DNA of 15,523 nt from the NCBI GenBank assembly GCA_029857975.1, contig JAOUFX010000011.1, positions 1 to 15,523 of the forward strand, given 5' to 3'. The DNA comes from Deltaproteobacteria bacterium. GTDB taxonomy: Bacteria > Desulfobacterota > SM23-61. The notes beneath the pieces were generated by a model. It made no database searches. It saw only the letters and a program-made list of their open reading frames with translations, and was not told the DNA's origin. This document shows positions 1 to 6,245 of the stretch, one piece after another. Numbering within the stretch: the first letter of the stretch is position 1; each line of letters opens with the position of its first letter. A program made the position numbers and the translations under genes.

Positions 1-1
1 A

Positions 2-202
2 GGAACTTTCTACCTATGGATCCCGGTGCCGGAAGGGACCACCTCCATTGATTTCACGACTGCCCTTTTTGAAAAAGCCGCGGTAGTCGTCGCGGCCGGT
101 ACGGCTTACGGCCGGCATGGAGAGGGATATGTCCGCATCTCCCTGACGGTTCCGGACAAGCGGCTGGAAGAAGCCATGGACAGGATTCAAAAAATATTTT
201 AA
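2..202 (+). CDS. dapL: C-terminal end of a class I/II aminotransferase, probably LL-diaminopimelate aminotransferase (partial)
   Basis: Only the last 66 residues are in the window; the gene enters from the left edge and stops at TAA 200-202. The visible part has the small-domain pattern of PLP fold-type I aminotransferases: GTFYLWIPVP, then an EKAAVVVAAGTAYG stretch, then GEGYVRISLTVP with the conserved arginine that binds the substrate carboxylate, and a closing helix (RLEEAMDRIQKIF). This pattern is closest, from memory, to DapL, which makes LL-diaminopimelate from tetrahydrodipicolinate for lysine and peptidoglycan synthesis. The PLP lysine lies outside the window, so a related aspartate/alanine-type aminotransferase is possible. 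It is followed by a repeat element and then folK. Confidence 0.6.
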   Translation, partial: GTFYLWIPVPEGTTSIDFTTALFEKAAVVVAAGTAYGRHGEGYVRISLTVPDKRLEEAMDRIQKIF

Positions 203-208
203 TTGTAC

Positions 209-354
209 AGGAATTTCCTTATTGGACAAAGATTCACCCTGTTAGATGTTTACTATCTAACAGGGTAAACACAGATTTTCAGGATATTAAATTCAAAAAA
301 TACATAAATTAATTATCTGCGTTTATCCGTGGAAATCTGTGTCCAAATTAATTT
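209..354. repeat. Palindrome-containing intergenic repeat, copy 1
   Basis: A 12-bp perfect stem (ACCCTGTTAGAT, 236-247, with ATCTAACAGGGT, 255-266) closes a 7-nt loop. A second inverted pair follows: ACACAGATTT (269-278) and AAATCTGTGT (333-342). The left flank (AATTTCCTTATTGGACAAAG) and the right end (AAATCTGTGTCC) recur at 2986-3127, so this is a repeat family and not just the dapL terminator. It lies directly after the dapL stop and may also act as its transcription end. No coding potential is seen. Confidence 0.8.
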
Positions 355-366
355 ACTATTTACCGC

Positions 367-404
367 TTTCACTCCGTGTTTTCTGCATTTTCTGCGGTGA
401 AAAG
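367..404. repeat. CACAGAG-type intergenic repeat fragment
   Basis: Palindromic stretch TTCACTCCGTG...TGCGGTGAA just upstream of folK. It resembles the arms of the repeat at 1241-1434 (CTCCGTG/CTCTGTG and CTGCGGTGAA/CTCTGTGGTAA). Repeats of this type are common between genes of deltaproteobacteria. It occupies the place where a folK leader or promoter would be expected. Confidence 0.45.
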
Positions 405-411
405 ATAAAAA

Positions 412-921
412 ATGTTAGTTTATGTGGGCATTGGATCAAACCTGGGGGATGCTCTGGACAATTGTCGCCGGGCCATCCAGGCTATTGCCGCCGATGGGAG
501 AAATCAGTTGCTCCAATGTTCCCCGCTCTACCGGACCGAGCCGGTGGGCAAGAAAGATCAGGGCTGGTTCATCAACGGGGTGATAGCCGTCGAGACTTCT
601 CTCAAGCCTCGTGAATTTCTGGATTTCCTGTTGGACATCGAGCGAAAAATGGGGCGAGAGCGGGTGGAGCGCTGGGGTCCCCGGGTGATTGACCTGGATA
701 TCCTTTTTTATGGTGCTGAGGTTTTAAACGAAGACGGGCTACAGATTCCCCATCCGCAGCTGCCCGAGCGCAAATTTGTGCTTATCCCCCTTCGGGATAT
801 CGCTCCTCATTTTGAACACCCCTTACTGGCCAAGACGATATCGCAAATTCTCTCGGAACTACCGGATGAGGAGAAAGTGCTGCCCATTTTAGAAAGAGGT
901 CAAGGGCCGTGTCCCGTTTAA
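412..921 (+). CDS. folK: 2-amino-4-hydroxy-6-hydroxymethyldihydropteridine pyrophosphokinase (HPPK)
   Basis: Transfers pyrophosphate from ATP to 6-hydroxymethyl-7,8-dihydropterin in cytoplasmic folate synthesis. The 169-aa protein has the family's usual length. It opens with the typical VYVGIGSNLGD motif (residues 3-13), carries the pterin-binding CSPLYRTEPVG region (36-46) and FINGV (53-57), and has the HPPK signature RWGPRVIDLDILFYG (87-101), where D94 and D96 are the Mg-binding aspartates. IPHPQLPERKFVLIPL (112-127) is also typical. The ATG start puts the GSN motif at the usual distance; the upstream Shine-Dalgarno is weak. The end overlaps the next gene by 13 nt, suggesting co-transcription and coupling. 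Confidence 0.97.
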   Translation: MLVYVGIGSNLGDALDNCRRAIQAIAADGRNQLLQCSPLYRTEPVGKKDQGWFINGVIAVETSLKPREFLDFLLDIERKMGRERVERWGPRVIDLDILFYGAEVLNEDGLQIPHPQLPERKFVLIPLRDIAPHFEHPLLAKTISQILSELPDEEKVLPILERGQGPCPV

Positions 922-1163
922 TTATTTTTCTGATCATTCTGGCGGCGGTCTATTGGGCAATTAAGAGGGCCTTTTTCCCCGGGAAAGGAAGGGTCGGCAA
1001 AACCGACGAGGCAGGTGAAGAGCTGGTCCAGGACCCTTTTTGTCAATGTTATATCCCCAAGAGCCAATCTTATGCCATTTCCCTGCCAGGCAAGAAGCTT
1101 TTCTTTTGTAGCGAAGATTGTTGTAAAAAATATATGGCATCCAGAGCCTTCCCCAAATCCTGA
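909..1163 (+). CDS. Small membrane-anchored Cys-rich protein (PP0621 / YHS-TRASH-like)
   Basis: 84-aa protein starting at GTG, with AGAGGT (894-899) as ribosome site, overlapping the end of folK. Residues 2-19 form one hydrophobic helix (LIIFLIILAAVYWAI), followed by a basic linker. The C-terminal half has DPFCQCYIPKSQSYAI (42-57) and LFFCSEDCCKKY (64-75). The spaced cysteines, the DP-x-C start and the FFCSEDC pattern match metal-binding YHS/TRASH-like modules and the PP0621 family of inner-membrane-anchored small proteins. Function is unknown; metal binding or metal sensing is an inference. The overlap with folK indicates one transcript. Confidence 0.75.
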   Translation: MSRLIIFLIILAAVYWAIKRAFFPGKGRVGKTDEAGEELVQDPFCQCYIPKSQSYAISLPGKKLFFCSEDCCKKYMASRAFPKS

Positions 1164-1482
1164 AATATTTATTTATTGCATAATAATGGACGATAAGTTA
1201 TCTTATAATTCATTAAATCCAAATTGAGCGATTCTTTTAAACCACAGAGAACACGGAGATTAATTTCGTAGTTAAAAAAACAAAATAAGCTCAATCTTTT
1301 CTCTGGGTTCTCATATAATCAATTCATCAGATAAAATGTTTCATTGTTTTCACTTAACGAGTGCACAGAGTAAAATAGCGAAAAAAAGTTTATTTCCTTG
1401 ATTTATCTTAGCTTTCCTCTGTGCCCTCTGTGGTAAATTGCCTTTTTTAGGTTAAAGTTTTTTCCTGGAGTGGGTAAAGGGC
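1164..1482. repeat. Intergenic stretch with CACAGAG-type repeat with inverted ends
   Basis: No gene is seen in these 319 bases. ACCACAGAGAACACGGAG (1241-1258) and CTCTGTGCCCTCTGTGGT (1417-1434) form imperfect inverted termini (about 15 of 18 positions complementary), with related pieces inside (TCTCTGGGTTCTC near 1300, GTGCACAGAG near 1361). The arrangement looks like two or more copies of a known kind of intergenic repeat in opposite orientation. A promoter for the downstream transglycosylase could not be picked out with confidence. Confidence 0.55.
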
Positions 1483-2136
1483 GTGAAAAAGGTAAAAAGG
1501 AGTAGGCTTCTGAGAATAATCCCCAAGAAAATCATATTGATCATCATCGGAGGGTTAACTGCATGTTTCGTCGCTCCCTCTTTTTCTTCGGCCGACATCT
1601 ACAAGTACGTGGATCCGAATGGCGTAGTCCATTTCACCAATGCGCCCACACACGGAAAGTTTAAACTAACGCTGAGGGAAGAAGAACCCGTACAATTTCG
1701 TCTTGGACCTACTTTTGAAAAATATGACCTGGCGATCTGGAAGTCTGCGGAAAAATACAAGGTGGATTACGCCCTGATCAAGGCGGTCATCAAGGCGGAG
1801 TCCAATTTTGATCCCAAGGCAATTTCTCGAGTGGGGGCCAAAGGATTGATGCAGCTCATGCCGAAAACCGCCTATGCTTTTCAGGTAAGGGATTCTTTTC
1901 ATCCCGAGAATAACATTGAGGGCGGAGTCCGCTACCTGCGGTACCTTTTGAACCTTTTCGATGGAAATTTATACTCGGTTTTGGCGGCTTACAACGCTGG
2001 AGAGAAGGCTGTCTTCCAATATAACGGTGTCCCCCCTTATCGGGAGACCCGAACTTTTGTCCAACGGGTATTGCATTATTTCCAGCAGTACAACCGGGAA
2101 CCGAGACCAGATTTTTCTGCCCAAATCACCAACTAA
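1483..2136 (+). CDS. Lytic transglycosylase, DUF4124 plus SLT domain
   Basis: 217-aa secreted or membrane-tethered murein lytic transglycosylase. A basic N-terminus (1-17) and hydrophobic stretch (18-36) ending in FSSADIYKY look like a signal peptide or anchor. Residues 37-60 (ADIYKYVDPNGVVHFTNAPT) are a DUF4124 module, common ahead of SLT domains in proteobacteria. The SLT domain (about 85-200) has the catalytic glutamate E106 in AVIKAESNFDP, followed by SRVGAKGLMQLMPKTA (115-130), NIEGGVRYLRYLL and VLAAYNAGEKAV, all hallmarks of the Slt70/MltC-type fold. It would cleave the MurNAc-GlcNAc bond to give 1,6-anhydro products. The GTG start keeps the whole basic signal region; CTGGAG lies upstream. 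Confidence 0.93.
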   Translation: MKKVKRSRLLRIIPKKIILIIIGGLTACFVAPSFSSADIYKYVDPNGVVHFTNAPTHGKFKLTLREEEPVQFRLGPTFEKYDLAIWKSAEKYKVDYALIKAVIKAESNFDPKAISRVGAKGLMQLMPKTAYAFQVRDSFHPENNIEGGVRYLRYLLNLFDGNLYSVLAAYNAGEKAVFQYNGVPPYRETRTFVQRVLHYFQQYNREPRPDFSAQITN

Positions 2137-2154
2137 AATTCAGTTATTATAACC

Positions 2155-2760
2155 ATGGAAAGAACCATCGAGGCCGTGGCCAAAGAGCAGAATCAGGCGA
2201 CCCTGTGGAACACTCCCAATGTTCTCTCCTTTTTTCGCTTGGCGGCCATTCCTTTTGTGGTGGGATTTCTTTTCTTCCCCGGCCCTTTGCCGAGCTTCCT
2301 GGCTGCTCTTTTTTTCACCGTTGCTTCATTGACCGACCTTTTGGATGGATATATCGCCCGGCAGCAAAAAAGTGAGACGGCTGTGGGTAAGTTATTGGAC
2401 CCGATGGCCGACAAACTTTTAATTAACTCGGCATTGATCATGTTGATTTCTTTGGGCCGTATCCCGGCCTGGATGGTGGTTCTGATCGTGGGGCGAGAAG
2501 TGGCGGTTACAGGGCTCAGGGGAATTGCTTCTACCCAGGGTCTGGTCATCGCCGCCAGCAACTGGGGAAAAGCCAAAATGGTCTTTCAGTCCCTCGCTTT
2601 AATCGGGCTGATACTGCACTATAGATATCTTAGGATCGATTTCCATTTCCTCGGCATACTCCTCCTCTGGATTGCCCTGGTTATCACCCTTTGGTCTGGC
2701 ATTGATTACTTTATTAAATTTTACCGGGAACATCAAAAAAAACCAATAGCCAATAGGTAA
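2155..2760 (+). CDS. pgsA: CDP-diacylglycerol--glycerol-3-phosphate 3-phosphatidyltransferase
   Basis: Integral membrane enzyme making phosphatidylglycerol phosphate. The CDP-alcohol phosphotransferase motif is complete: D-G-YIAR-x8-G-KLL-D-PMA-D at about residues 64-86 (LLDGYIARQQKSETAVGKLLDPMADK). The sequence has several hydrophobic segments and the family N-terminal pattern NTPNVLSFFRLAAIPFVVGFLF. 201 aa is a little longer than usual because some 17 polar residues precede NTPN. No Shine-Dalgarno is seen ahead of ATG 2155, and an internal GTG at 2176 is an alternative. It starts 18 nt after the transglycosylase stop and is followed by the tRNA cluster. Confidence 0.95.
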   Translation: MERTIEAVAKEQNQATLWNTPNVLSFFRLAAIPFVVGFLFFPGPLPSFLAALFFTVASLTDLLDGYIARQQKSETAVGKLLDPMADKLLINSALIMLISLGRIPAWMVVLIVGREVAVTGLRGIASTQGLVIAASNWGKAKMVFQSLALIGLILHYRYLRIDFHFLGILLLWIALVITLWSGIDYFIKFYREHQKKPIANR

Positions 2761-2843
2761 AGACACAAGGCCAAAAGCTTTTATGCACAATCACCCGTGG
2801 CCTATCGTCTATGACCTATAGCCAGTTTTTAACCGTTTTATTC

Positions 2844-2873
2844 TTGACAAAGCCGGGGGGCATTTTTTAAAAT
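2844..2873 (+). promoter_or_regulatory. Sigma-70-type promoter for tRNA-Gly
   Basis: TTGACA (2844-2849) and TAAAAT (2868-2873) with an 18-bp spacer. The expected start near 2880 lies about 18 nt before the tRNA. The spacer holds a G run (CCGGGGGG). Confidence 0.6.
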
Positions 2874-2897
2874 AGCATTAAATCTTAAAAAGATTGA

Positions 2898-2972
<75 letters not shown>

Positions 2973-2985
2973 ATTTCATTATATA

Positions 2986-3127
2986 AGAAATTCCTTTTGG
3001 GACAAGGACTTACCCTGTTAGATGGTTACTATCTAACAGGGTAAACACGGAAAGTCGCTTAGCGCTATGCGCATAGCGTTTTTTTTAATCTCCGGTTATC
3101 GGCGTAAATCTGTGTCCTATTAAATTT
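2986..3127. repeat. Palindrome-containing intergenic repeat, copy 2
   Basis: Second copy of the element at 209-354. The shared left flank (GAAATTCCTTTTGGGACAAG), the palindrome TACCCTGTTAGAT (3011-3023) with ATCTAACAGGGTA (3031-3043), then GTAAACAC, and the right end TAAATCTGTGTCC are all present. The inside differs: where copy 1 has a second inverted repeat half and AT-rich filler, this copy has a perfect palindrome and a T run (3063-3086). It lies between tRNA-Gly and tRNA-Cys. Confidence 0.8.
3063..3086 (+). terminator. Rho-independent terminator inside repeat copy 2
   Basis: The 16-nt perfect palindrome CGCTATGCGCATAGCG (3063-3078) is followed by eight T. It would end the tRNA-Gly transcript. 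It is absent from repeat copy 1. Confidence 0.7.
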
Positions 3128-3130
3128 GAC

Positions 3131-3205
3131 GGCGGCATAGCCAAGTGGTAAGGCAGCGGTCTGCAAAACCGCGTATCCCCGGTTCAAATCCGGGTGCCGC
3201 CTCCA
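3131..3205 (+). tRNA. tRNA-Cys (GCA)
   Basis: Acceptor GGCGGCA (3131-3137) pairs with TGCCGCC (3195-3201). The anticodon stem GCGGT/ACCGC encloses CTGCAAA, with anticodon GCA at 3163-3165. T arm GGTTCAAATCC; discriminator T3202; CCA encoded (3203-3205). No clear promoter is seen between the terminator at 3086 and the tRNA. Confidence 0.97.
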
Positions 3206-3216
3206 ACTCCAAGATG

Positions 3217-3248
3217 AGGATGGTTGTAAAAACGCCATCCTTTTTTTT
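3217..3248 (+). terminator. Rho-independent terminator after tRNA-Cys
   Basis: Stem AGGATGG (3217-3223) and CCATCCT (3235-3241), 11-nt loop, then an unbroken T run to 3248. It separates the tRNA from the convergent gene ending at 3262. Confidence 0.85.
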
Positions 3249-3261
3249 GAGTTTTTAAAGC

Positions 3262-3516
3262 CTATTCATCTCCTTCGGGTTCAGGCAGGATCTTCCCCAG
3301 GTTGATTCGTTTTAAAAAGCGGTCATTCTTCTGTCGGGTTCTGATCACATCTTTAAGGAGTTTTTTCATGCGGGGTTCGGGGAAGAGGGCGTCGAGATCT
3401 TTCTCTGCTTTAGGAAAAAGCTTGTTCAGGATGATGGGGTCCTCGGGTGGGGGTGTTTGTTCAACAGAGGGGATTTGTGGCTCTTCGGCTTTGGGGATTG
3501 TCTCTGGTGTATCCAT
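3262..3516 (-). CDS. Small acidic, proline-rich hypothetical protein
   Basis: 84 aa from ATG 3516 (MDTPETIPKAEEPQ), or 107 aa from TTG 3585 if the lysine-rich stretch upstream is translated. The N-terminal third is acidic and rich in Pro/Gln (low complexity). The C-terminal half is more ordered, with DPIILNKLFPKAEKDLDALFPEPRMKKLLKDVIRTRQKNDRFLKRINLGKILP, probably helical. There is no signal peptide, membrane segment or known motif, and I do not recognise the family. The gene stands alone, opposite to the tRNAs and divergent from the tRNA-Leu promoter. Shine-Dalgarno signals are weak for both starts. It may be real because the reading frame stays open through normal-looking codons. Confidence 0.5.
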   Translation of the reverse strand: MDTPETIPKAEEPQIPSVEQTPPPEDPIILNKLFPKAEKDLDALFPEPRMKKLLKDVIRTRQKNDRFLKRINLGKILPEPEGDE

Positions 3517-3611
3517 GGCCTGTTCGGTTTTTTGATGCTTTTTATTTTTATAAATAAAGATACCAAAAAAACCATCTTTTTCCAAGAAAAATTTATTCCA
3601 GTAAAAATGCC

Positions 3612-3639
3612 TTGAAAAAAATCACCATAACAATATAAT
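3612..3639 (+). promoter_or_regulatory. Sigma-70-type promoter for tRNA-Leu
   Basis: TTGAAA (3612-3617) and a consensus TATAAT (3634-3639) with a 16-bp spacer; transcription would start near 3646, about 14 nt before the tRNA. Confidence 0.75.
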
Positions 3640-3659
3640 AAGGGAAAACATATGCCTGG

Positions 3660-3747
3660 GCCTGGGTGGCGGAAGTGGTAGACGCAAGGGACTTAAAATC
3701 CCTCGGTGCTTAGCGCCGTACCGGTTCGATTCCGGTCCCAGGCACCA
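3660..3747 (+). tRNA. tRNA-Leu (TAA)
   Basis: Class II tRNA. Acceptor GCCTGGG (3660-3666) pairs with CCCAGGC (3737-3743); discriminator A3744; CCA encoded (3745-3747). Anticodon stem AGGGA/TCCCT encloses CTTAAAA, with TAA at 3694-3696. A long variable arm (TCGGTGCTTAGCGCCGT) and GGTTCGATTCC T arm follow. A degenerate copy of its 3' part lies at 14441-14472. Confidence 0.97.
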
Positions 3748-4198
3748 AGCAAAATCAAAAGGTTATTTTCAACATAAATTTTTAATTATTTTATTACAAT
3801 TCTCTTTTTTTCTATTCTCTCCCCACGCTCTCCCCATTTTTTGGTGCCTTACTCCATTGTAACCAGAACCCCCATCCTTTCCAGTTTGAATCTTTGGCCA
3901 GCCGCTGCTTCCTTCCACCTTCCTCCGCCCCCCCATCCGCTTTCACTCCCACATCTTGACCACCATCTTAGCCGGTATCTTGATCTCCGCCCCCAGTGGT
4001 CGGATTGCGTCCGAGATGCAAGTTGGGTTTCGTTAGGAGAAATTTTTCAATACCAGGAAGGAATAAAGGAGGATTCTTATTTTGGGGGGTGGGCAGTAGC
4101 TTCGGTGTAGCAAGGACTGTTGATGCCGTCTTGTGGAAAAACTCGGATTTTTTTCATGAGGCCAAACAACGCTATGAAGAATTATTACAACTGGGAGA
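3748..4198. other. Gene-poor stretch with decayed sequence after tRNA-Leu
   Basis: No intact gene is seen. 3748-3840 is AT-rich, then pyrimidine-rich. 3943-4030 on - is an HU/IHF-like tail (separate entry). On +, the frame up to TAG 4200-4202 ends in VDAVLWKNSDFFHEAKQRYEELLQLGD, which reads like a real protein C-terminus but has no credible start or recognised family. The stretch looks like remnants left by insertion or deletion. Confidence 0.5.
3943..4030 (-). pseudogene. Frameshifted C-terminal remnant of an HU/IHF-family DNA-binding protein
   Basis: Reading - from 4030 gives KPNLHLGRNPTTG. After a run of five C (3990-3994 on +), the adjacent frame gives AEIKIPAKMVVKMWE and a TGA at 3943-3945. 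Removing one base from the run joins these into GRNPTTG-AEIKIPAKMVVKM, which matches the highly conserved GRNPxTGEEIxIPAxxVVKF tail of HU/IHF proteins. The N-terminal helical part of HU and the usual PGKALK ending are not found. So this is a fragment with a one-base slip, not a working gene. Confidence 0.6.
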
Positions 4199-4690
4199 TT
4201 AGTTGCTTCCTCTTATGGTAGATTCGGAGATCAATAGCTGGCGTTTTCTTGTCAGGTCCCGGATGGTTTCATTTATGGCTTTTGCTCGCCTATCCAGCTC
4301 ATCGAATTTTGCGTCCTTTCCCCTAATTTCTGAGTCTCCCTGGCAGGGTTGGAGGCGGAGGACAGCTTGATCCTTCTTTATCTCGGCCAGTTCCTTTTGC
4401 AGATCCCGTATTTGGTTTTCGAGTTCCTTACTCAAAAATTCCGGGGACACCTTACTTGTTTTTTTTTGATAAGGGTTGCGGCGGTGTTTGCCTTCAATAA
4501 AGGGGAGGGAGGTTTTTGGCCTCAAAGACTTTTGACCCCGATTCCCCCTGCGAAACCTTCCGCGTCCGTCTTGTCCTGCAAGACTGGGATAAAAAGCGAG
4601 GTAAATGAAAGGGGATGGCCTTCCATGAGAAAAGAGTTTTTGAATGATAAAGACCCATCCCATGAATCTCAGCGCAAATTCCGGGGGCAC
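4199..4690 (-). pseudogene. Coiled-coil hypothetical ORF, probably a remnant joined to a repeat
   Basis: The open frame is 163 codons, but only the C-terminal ~80 residues look like protein. From about 4438 down to 4199 the translation (SKELENQIRDLQKELAEIKKDQAVL ... DELDRRAKAINETIRDLTRKRQLL) has heptad-like spacing of Leu/Ile and is charged and helical, typical of a coiled coil. The upstream part crosses two AATTCCGGGG repeats (4437 and 4677) and reads as low-quality sequence rich in Arg/Pro. I infer that the original N-terminus was lost or displaced by repeat insertion. No family is recognised; a short gene starting near the repeat is the alternative. Confidence 0.35.
4434..4465 (+). repeat. 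AATTCCGGGGACAC repeat unit (RAYT/REP-like), copy 1
   Basis: AATTCCGGGGACAC (4437-4450) followed by CTTACTTG and a T run. It closely matches, from memory, the AATTCCGGGGACACCATACTTAATT ends seen at REP-associated IS200-like (Y1) transposase loci. A related unit in the same orientation lies 240 bp downstream. Confidence 0.5.
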
Positions 4691-4706
4691 AGTACTGATT
4701 TCTTTT
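4675..4706 (+). repeat. AATTCCGGGGGCAC repeat unit (RAYT/REP-like), copy 2
   Basis: AATTCCGGGGGCAC (4677-4690) then AGTACTGATTTCTTTT. Direct repeat of the unit at 4434-4465 with one change in the 14-nt core. No transposase gene lies between or near them, so these are non-autonomous remnants at best. Confidence 0.5.
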
Positions 4707-4745
4707 AATCCATCAAAGTTGGAAACATGAAAGCATGAAATAGTC

Positions 4746-4774
4746 TTGAGATGAGCAAAAAATTGGATTATACT
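4746..4774 (+). promoter_or_regulatory. Sigma-70-type promoter of the mntA-hepT pair
   Basis: TTGAGA (4746-4751), 17-bp spacer, TATACT (4769-4774). The predicted start near 4781 gives a leader of about 50 nt before the mntA ATG. Confidence 0.6.
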
Positions 4775-4829
4775 GGTTCCATCAGTTCCGGAAGGATTTT
4801 TCCTTTAAAATCCATAAGCCCAAAGAGTT

Positions 4830-5141
4830 ATGAAAAAAAATCCACACCTTCCAATTGACCGCAAAAAAATTGGTGCTTTTTGCCAGAAACACCATATCCG
4901 CAAACTGGCCTTTTTTGGGTCTGCTTTGCGTGATGACTTTCAACCGGAAAGCGATGTGGACGTGTTGGTAGAATTTGTTCCGGGCACGACAGTGGTTTTT
5001 TTTAAGTTATACGACTTGGAGGAGGAACTATCCCGAATTCTGGGCGGCCGGAAAGTGGATATGAACACGCCCAAATCCCTGAGCAAGTATTTCCGGGACA
5101 AAGTTCTTGCGGAAGCGGAAGTGCAATATGTCCATGCCTGA
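4830..5141 (+). CDS. mntA: MntA-type minimal nucleotidyltransferase antitoxin
   Basis: 103-aa cytoplasmic protein of the MNT nucleotidyltransferase family. The GS-x10-DxD motif is intact: G30-S31 in FFGSALRDDF and D42-V-D44 in SDVDVLVEF, with a third acidic residue D77 in RKVDM, as needed for metal-dependent transfer. The C-terminus (TPKSLSKYFRDKVLAEAEVQYVHA) is typical of antitoxins that pair with HepT; in studied cases MntA AMPylates a tyrosine near the HEPN active site and silences the RNase toxin. The start codon has a weak Shine-Dalgarno. It overlaps the hepT remnant by 14 nt (5128-5141). Since the partner is broken, it is an antitoxin without a working toxin here. Confidence 0.9.
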   Translation: MKKNPHLPIDRKKIGAFCQKHHIRKLAFFGSALRDDFQPESDVDVLVEFVPGTTVVFFKLYDLEEELSRILGGRKVDMNTPKSLSKYFRDKVLAEAEVQYVHA

Positions 5142-5324
5142 TCCACTCGTTCGTTTCCGCCATATGCTGGACTACGCCCGCGAAGCCGTTCAAATGGCCG
5201 GGGAAAGAACTTCTGTAGAAATAGAAAAGAACCGGCAATTGGGTCTGGCCCTAATTCATCTAAAAATGACCTGCCGCCGCTCGTAGAAGCGCTTGCCAAT
5301 ATCCTAAAGAAAAAAAAGCAGTGA
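5128..5324 (+). pseudogene. hepT: HepT (HEPN/DUF86) toxin gene with internal deletion
   Basis: The N-terminal half is clear: MSMPDPLVRFRHMLDYAREAVQMAGERTSVEIEKNRQLGLALIHL, a typical HepT start overlapping mntA. The frame then reaches TAG at 5284-5286 after 52 residues. In the +2 frame relative to it, 5268-5324 encodes DLPPLVEALANILKKKKQ and a stop, which is the usual C-terminal end of the same family. The part between, which should hold the EIIGEA helix and the catalytic RNxxxH motif, is missing (roughly 50-60 codons by comparison with family length). An internal deletion fused the two ends out of frame, so no active RNase can be made. Confidence 0.85.
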
Positions 5325-5482
5325 TTTTTCAGCAAATGGGAGGGGAGTAAAGGGAGAATAACCTTCCACTGGAGTGCAGGAATAAATTTGGATTAAAATG
5401 CCGCTAATTTAGACGATCGGAACTTTCTGCAGCAAAATGCCATGGTGAATGTAGCACTCATTAAGCGGAGGGAGAAAAAGGG

Positions 5483-6145
5483 ATGAACGTGAAAGAGTCT
5501 ATAGAAAAGCGGAAAAGTATCCGGGCATTCCAGAAGACTGCCATTCCGAAAGAAGTCTTGGAGGAAATATTGCGGGTGGCCCTGAGATCGCCTTCCTGGG
5601 GGAACACACAGCCAAGTAAAATCACTGTCGTAGGAGGGGAGGTGCTACAAGCCATGATCCGGGATTTTCTGCAGAAGGCATCCTGCGGCGAACCCTCACA
5701 AACAGACCTCGCCTTCCCCAAAGACTGGCCTGAAGAACAAGGGCGATATTACCGGGAAAATGGGAAAAAGCTTTTTGCATTTCTAAATATTAGCCGAGAT
5801 GATAAAGATAAGAGGAACGCCCACTTTTTAAACATGTTCCGCTTTTGCGGAGCACCCCAAGCGATCTATATTCACATGGACAGAAAATTAGGACCCTATT
5901 CGATTTTTGATGCCGGTCTTCTTGCTGAAAATATCGCCCTGCTTGCCACCGAAAAAGGTCTGGGCACTTGCTTTCTGGCTGTGTCTATCAACTATCTAAA
6001 CGTCGTCCGGTGGTATACCGGCATCCCCGAATCAGACCAGATTCTCATTGGCATGGCTATTGGTTACCCAGATGAGGGGGCGATGATTAACGAATTCTGT
6101 AGCGAACGGCAACCCTTGGAGAACGCCGTTCGATGGGTAGGGTAA
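5483..6145 (+). CDS. FMN-dependent nitroreductase family protein
   Basis: 220-aa flavoprotein of the nitroreductase superfamily, which uses NAD(P)H to reduce nitro groups, quinones or enones. MNVKESIEKRKSIRAFQ (1-17) carries the phosphate-binding R-K-S-x-R. SPSWGNTQPSKITVV (36-50) matches the family P-S-W-G-N-x-Q-P flavin motif. FDAGLLAENIALLATEKGLGTCFL and QILIGMAIGYPDE are the helix and strand that complete the FMN site. The GGAGGGAG Shine-Dalgarno (5467-5474) ends 8 nt before ATG. No ferredoxin domain is fused. The gene stands alone between the broken toxin-antitoxin pair and a long non-coding gap; its substrate cannot be told. Confidence 0.93.
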   Translation: MNVKESIEKRKSIRAFQKTAIPKEVLEEILRVALRSPSWGNTQPSKITVVGGEVLQAMIRDFLQKASCGEPSQTDLAFPKDWPEEQGRYYRENGKKLFAFLNISRDDKDKRNAHFLNMFRFCGAPQAIYIHMDRKLGPYSIFDAGLLAENIALLATEKGLGTCFLAVSINYLNVVRWYTGIPESDQILIGMAIGYPDEGAMINEFCSERQPLENAVRWVG

Positions 6146-6170
6146 TTATCTATTCTATGAAGCACAAAAG

Positions 6171-6245
6171 ATGAAATGCCTGAAATGCCAGCCGAAAAAT
6201 CCGAAAAGCAAGGAAATTTGTACATATTACATTGTCGATCGCTGA
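6171..6245 (+). pseudogene. Possible zinc-ribbon N-terminal remnant
   Basis: A 24-codon frame, MKCLKCQPKNPKSKEICTYY..., resembles the zinc-ribbon start MKCPKCQxENPxxxKFCxxC found on many deltaproteobacterial signalling proteins. Only three cysteines remain and a stop follows at once, so it is at most a leftover. Confidence 0.25.

Noticed and set aside
3841..4110. 89-codon open frame on +
   Set aside because: Pro/Leu/His-rich low-quality translation antisense to the HU/IHF-like remnant; no credible start signal.
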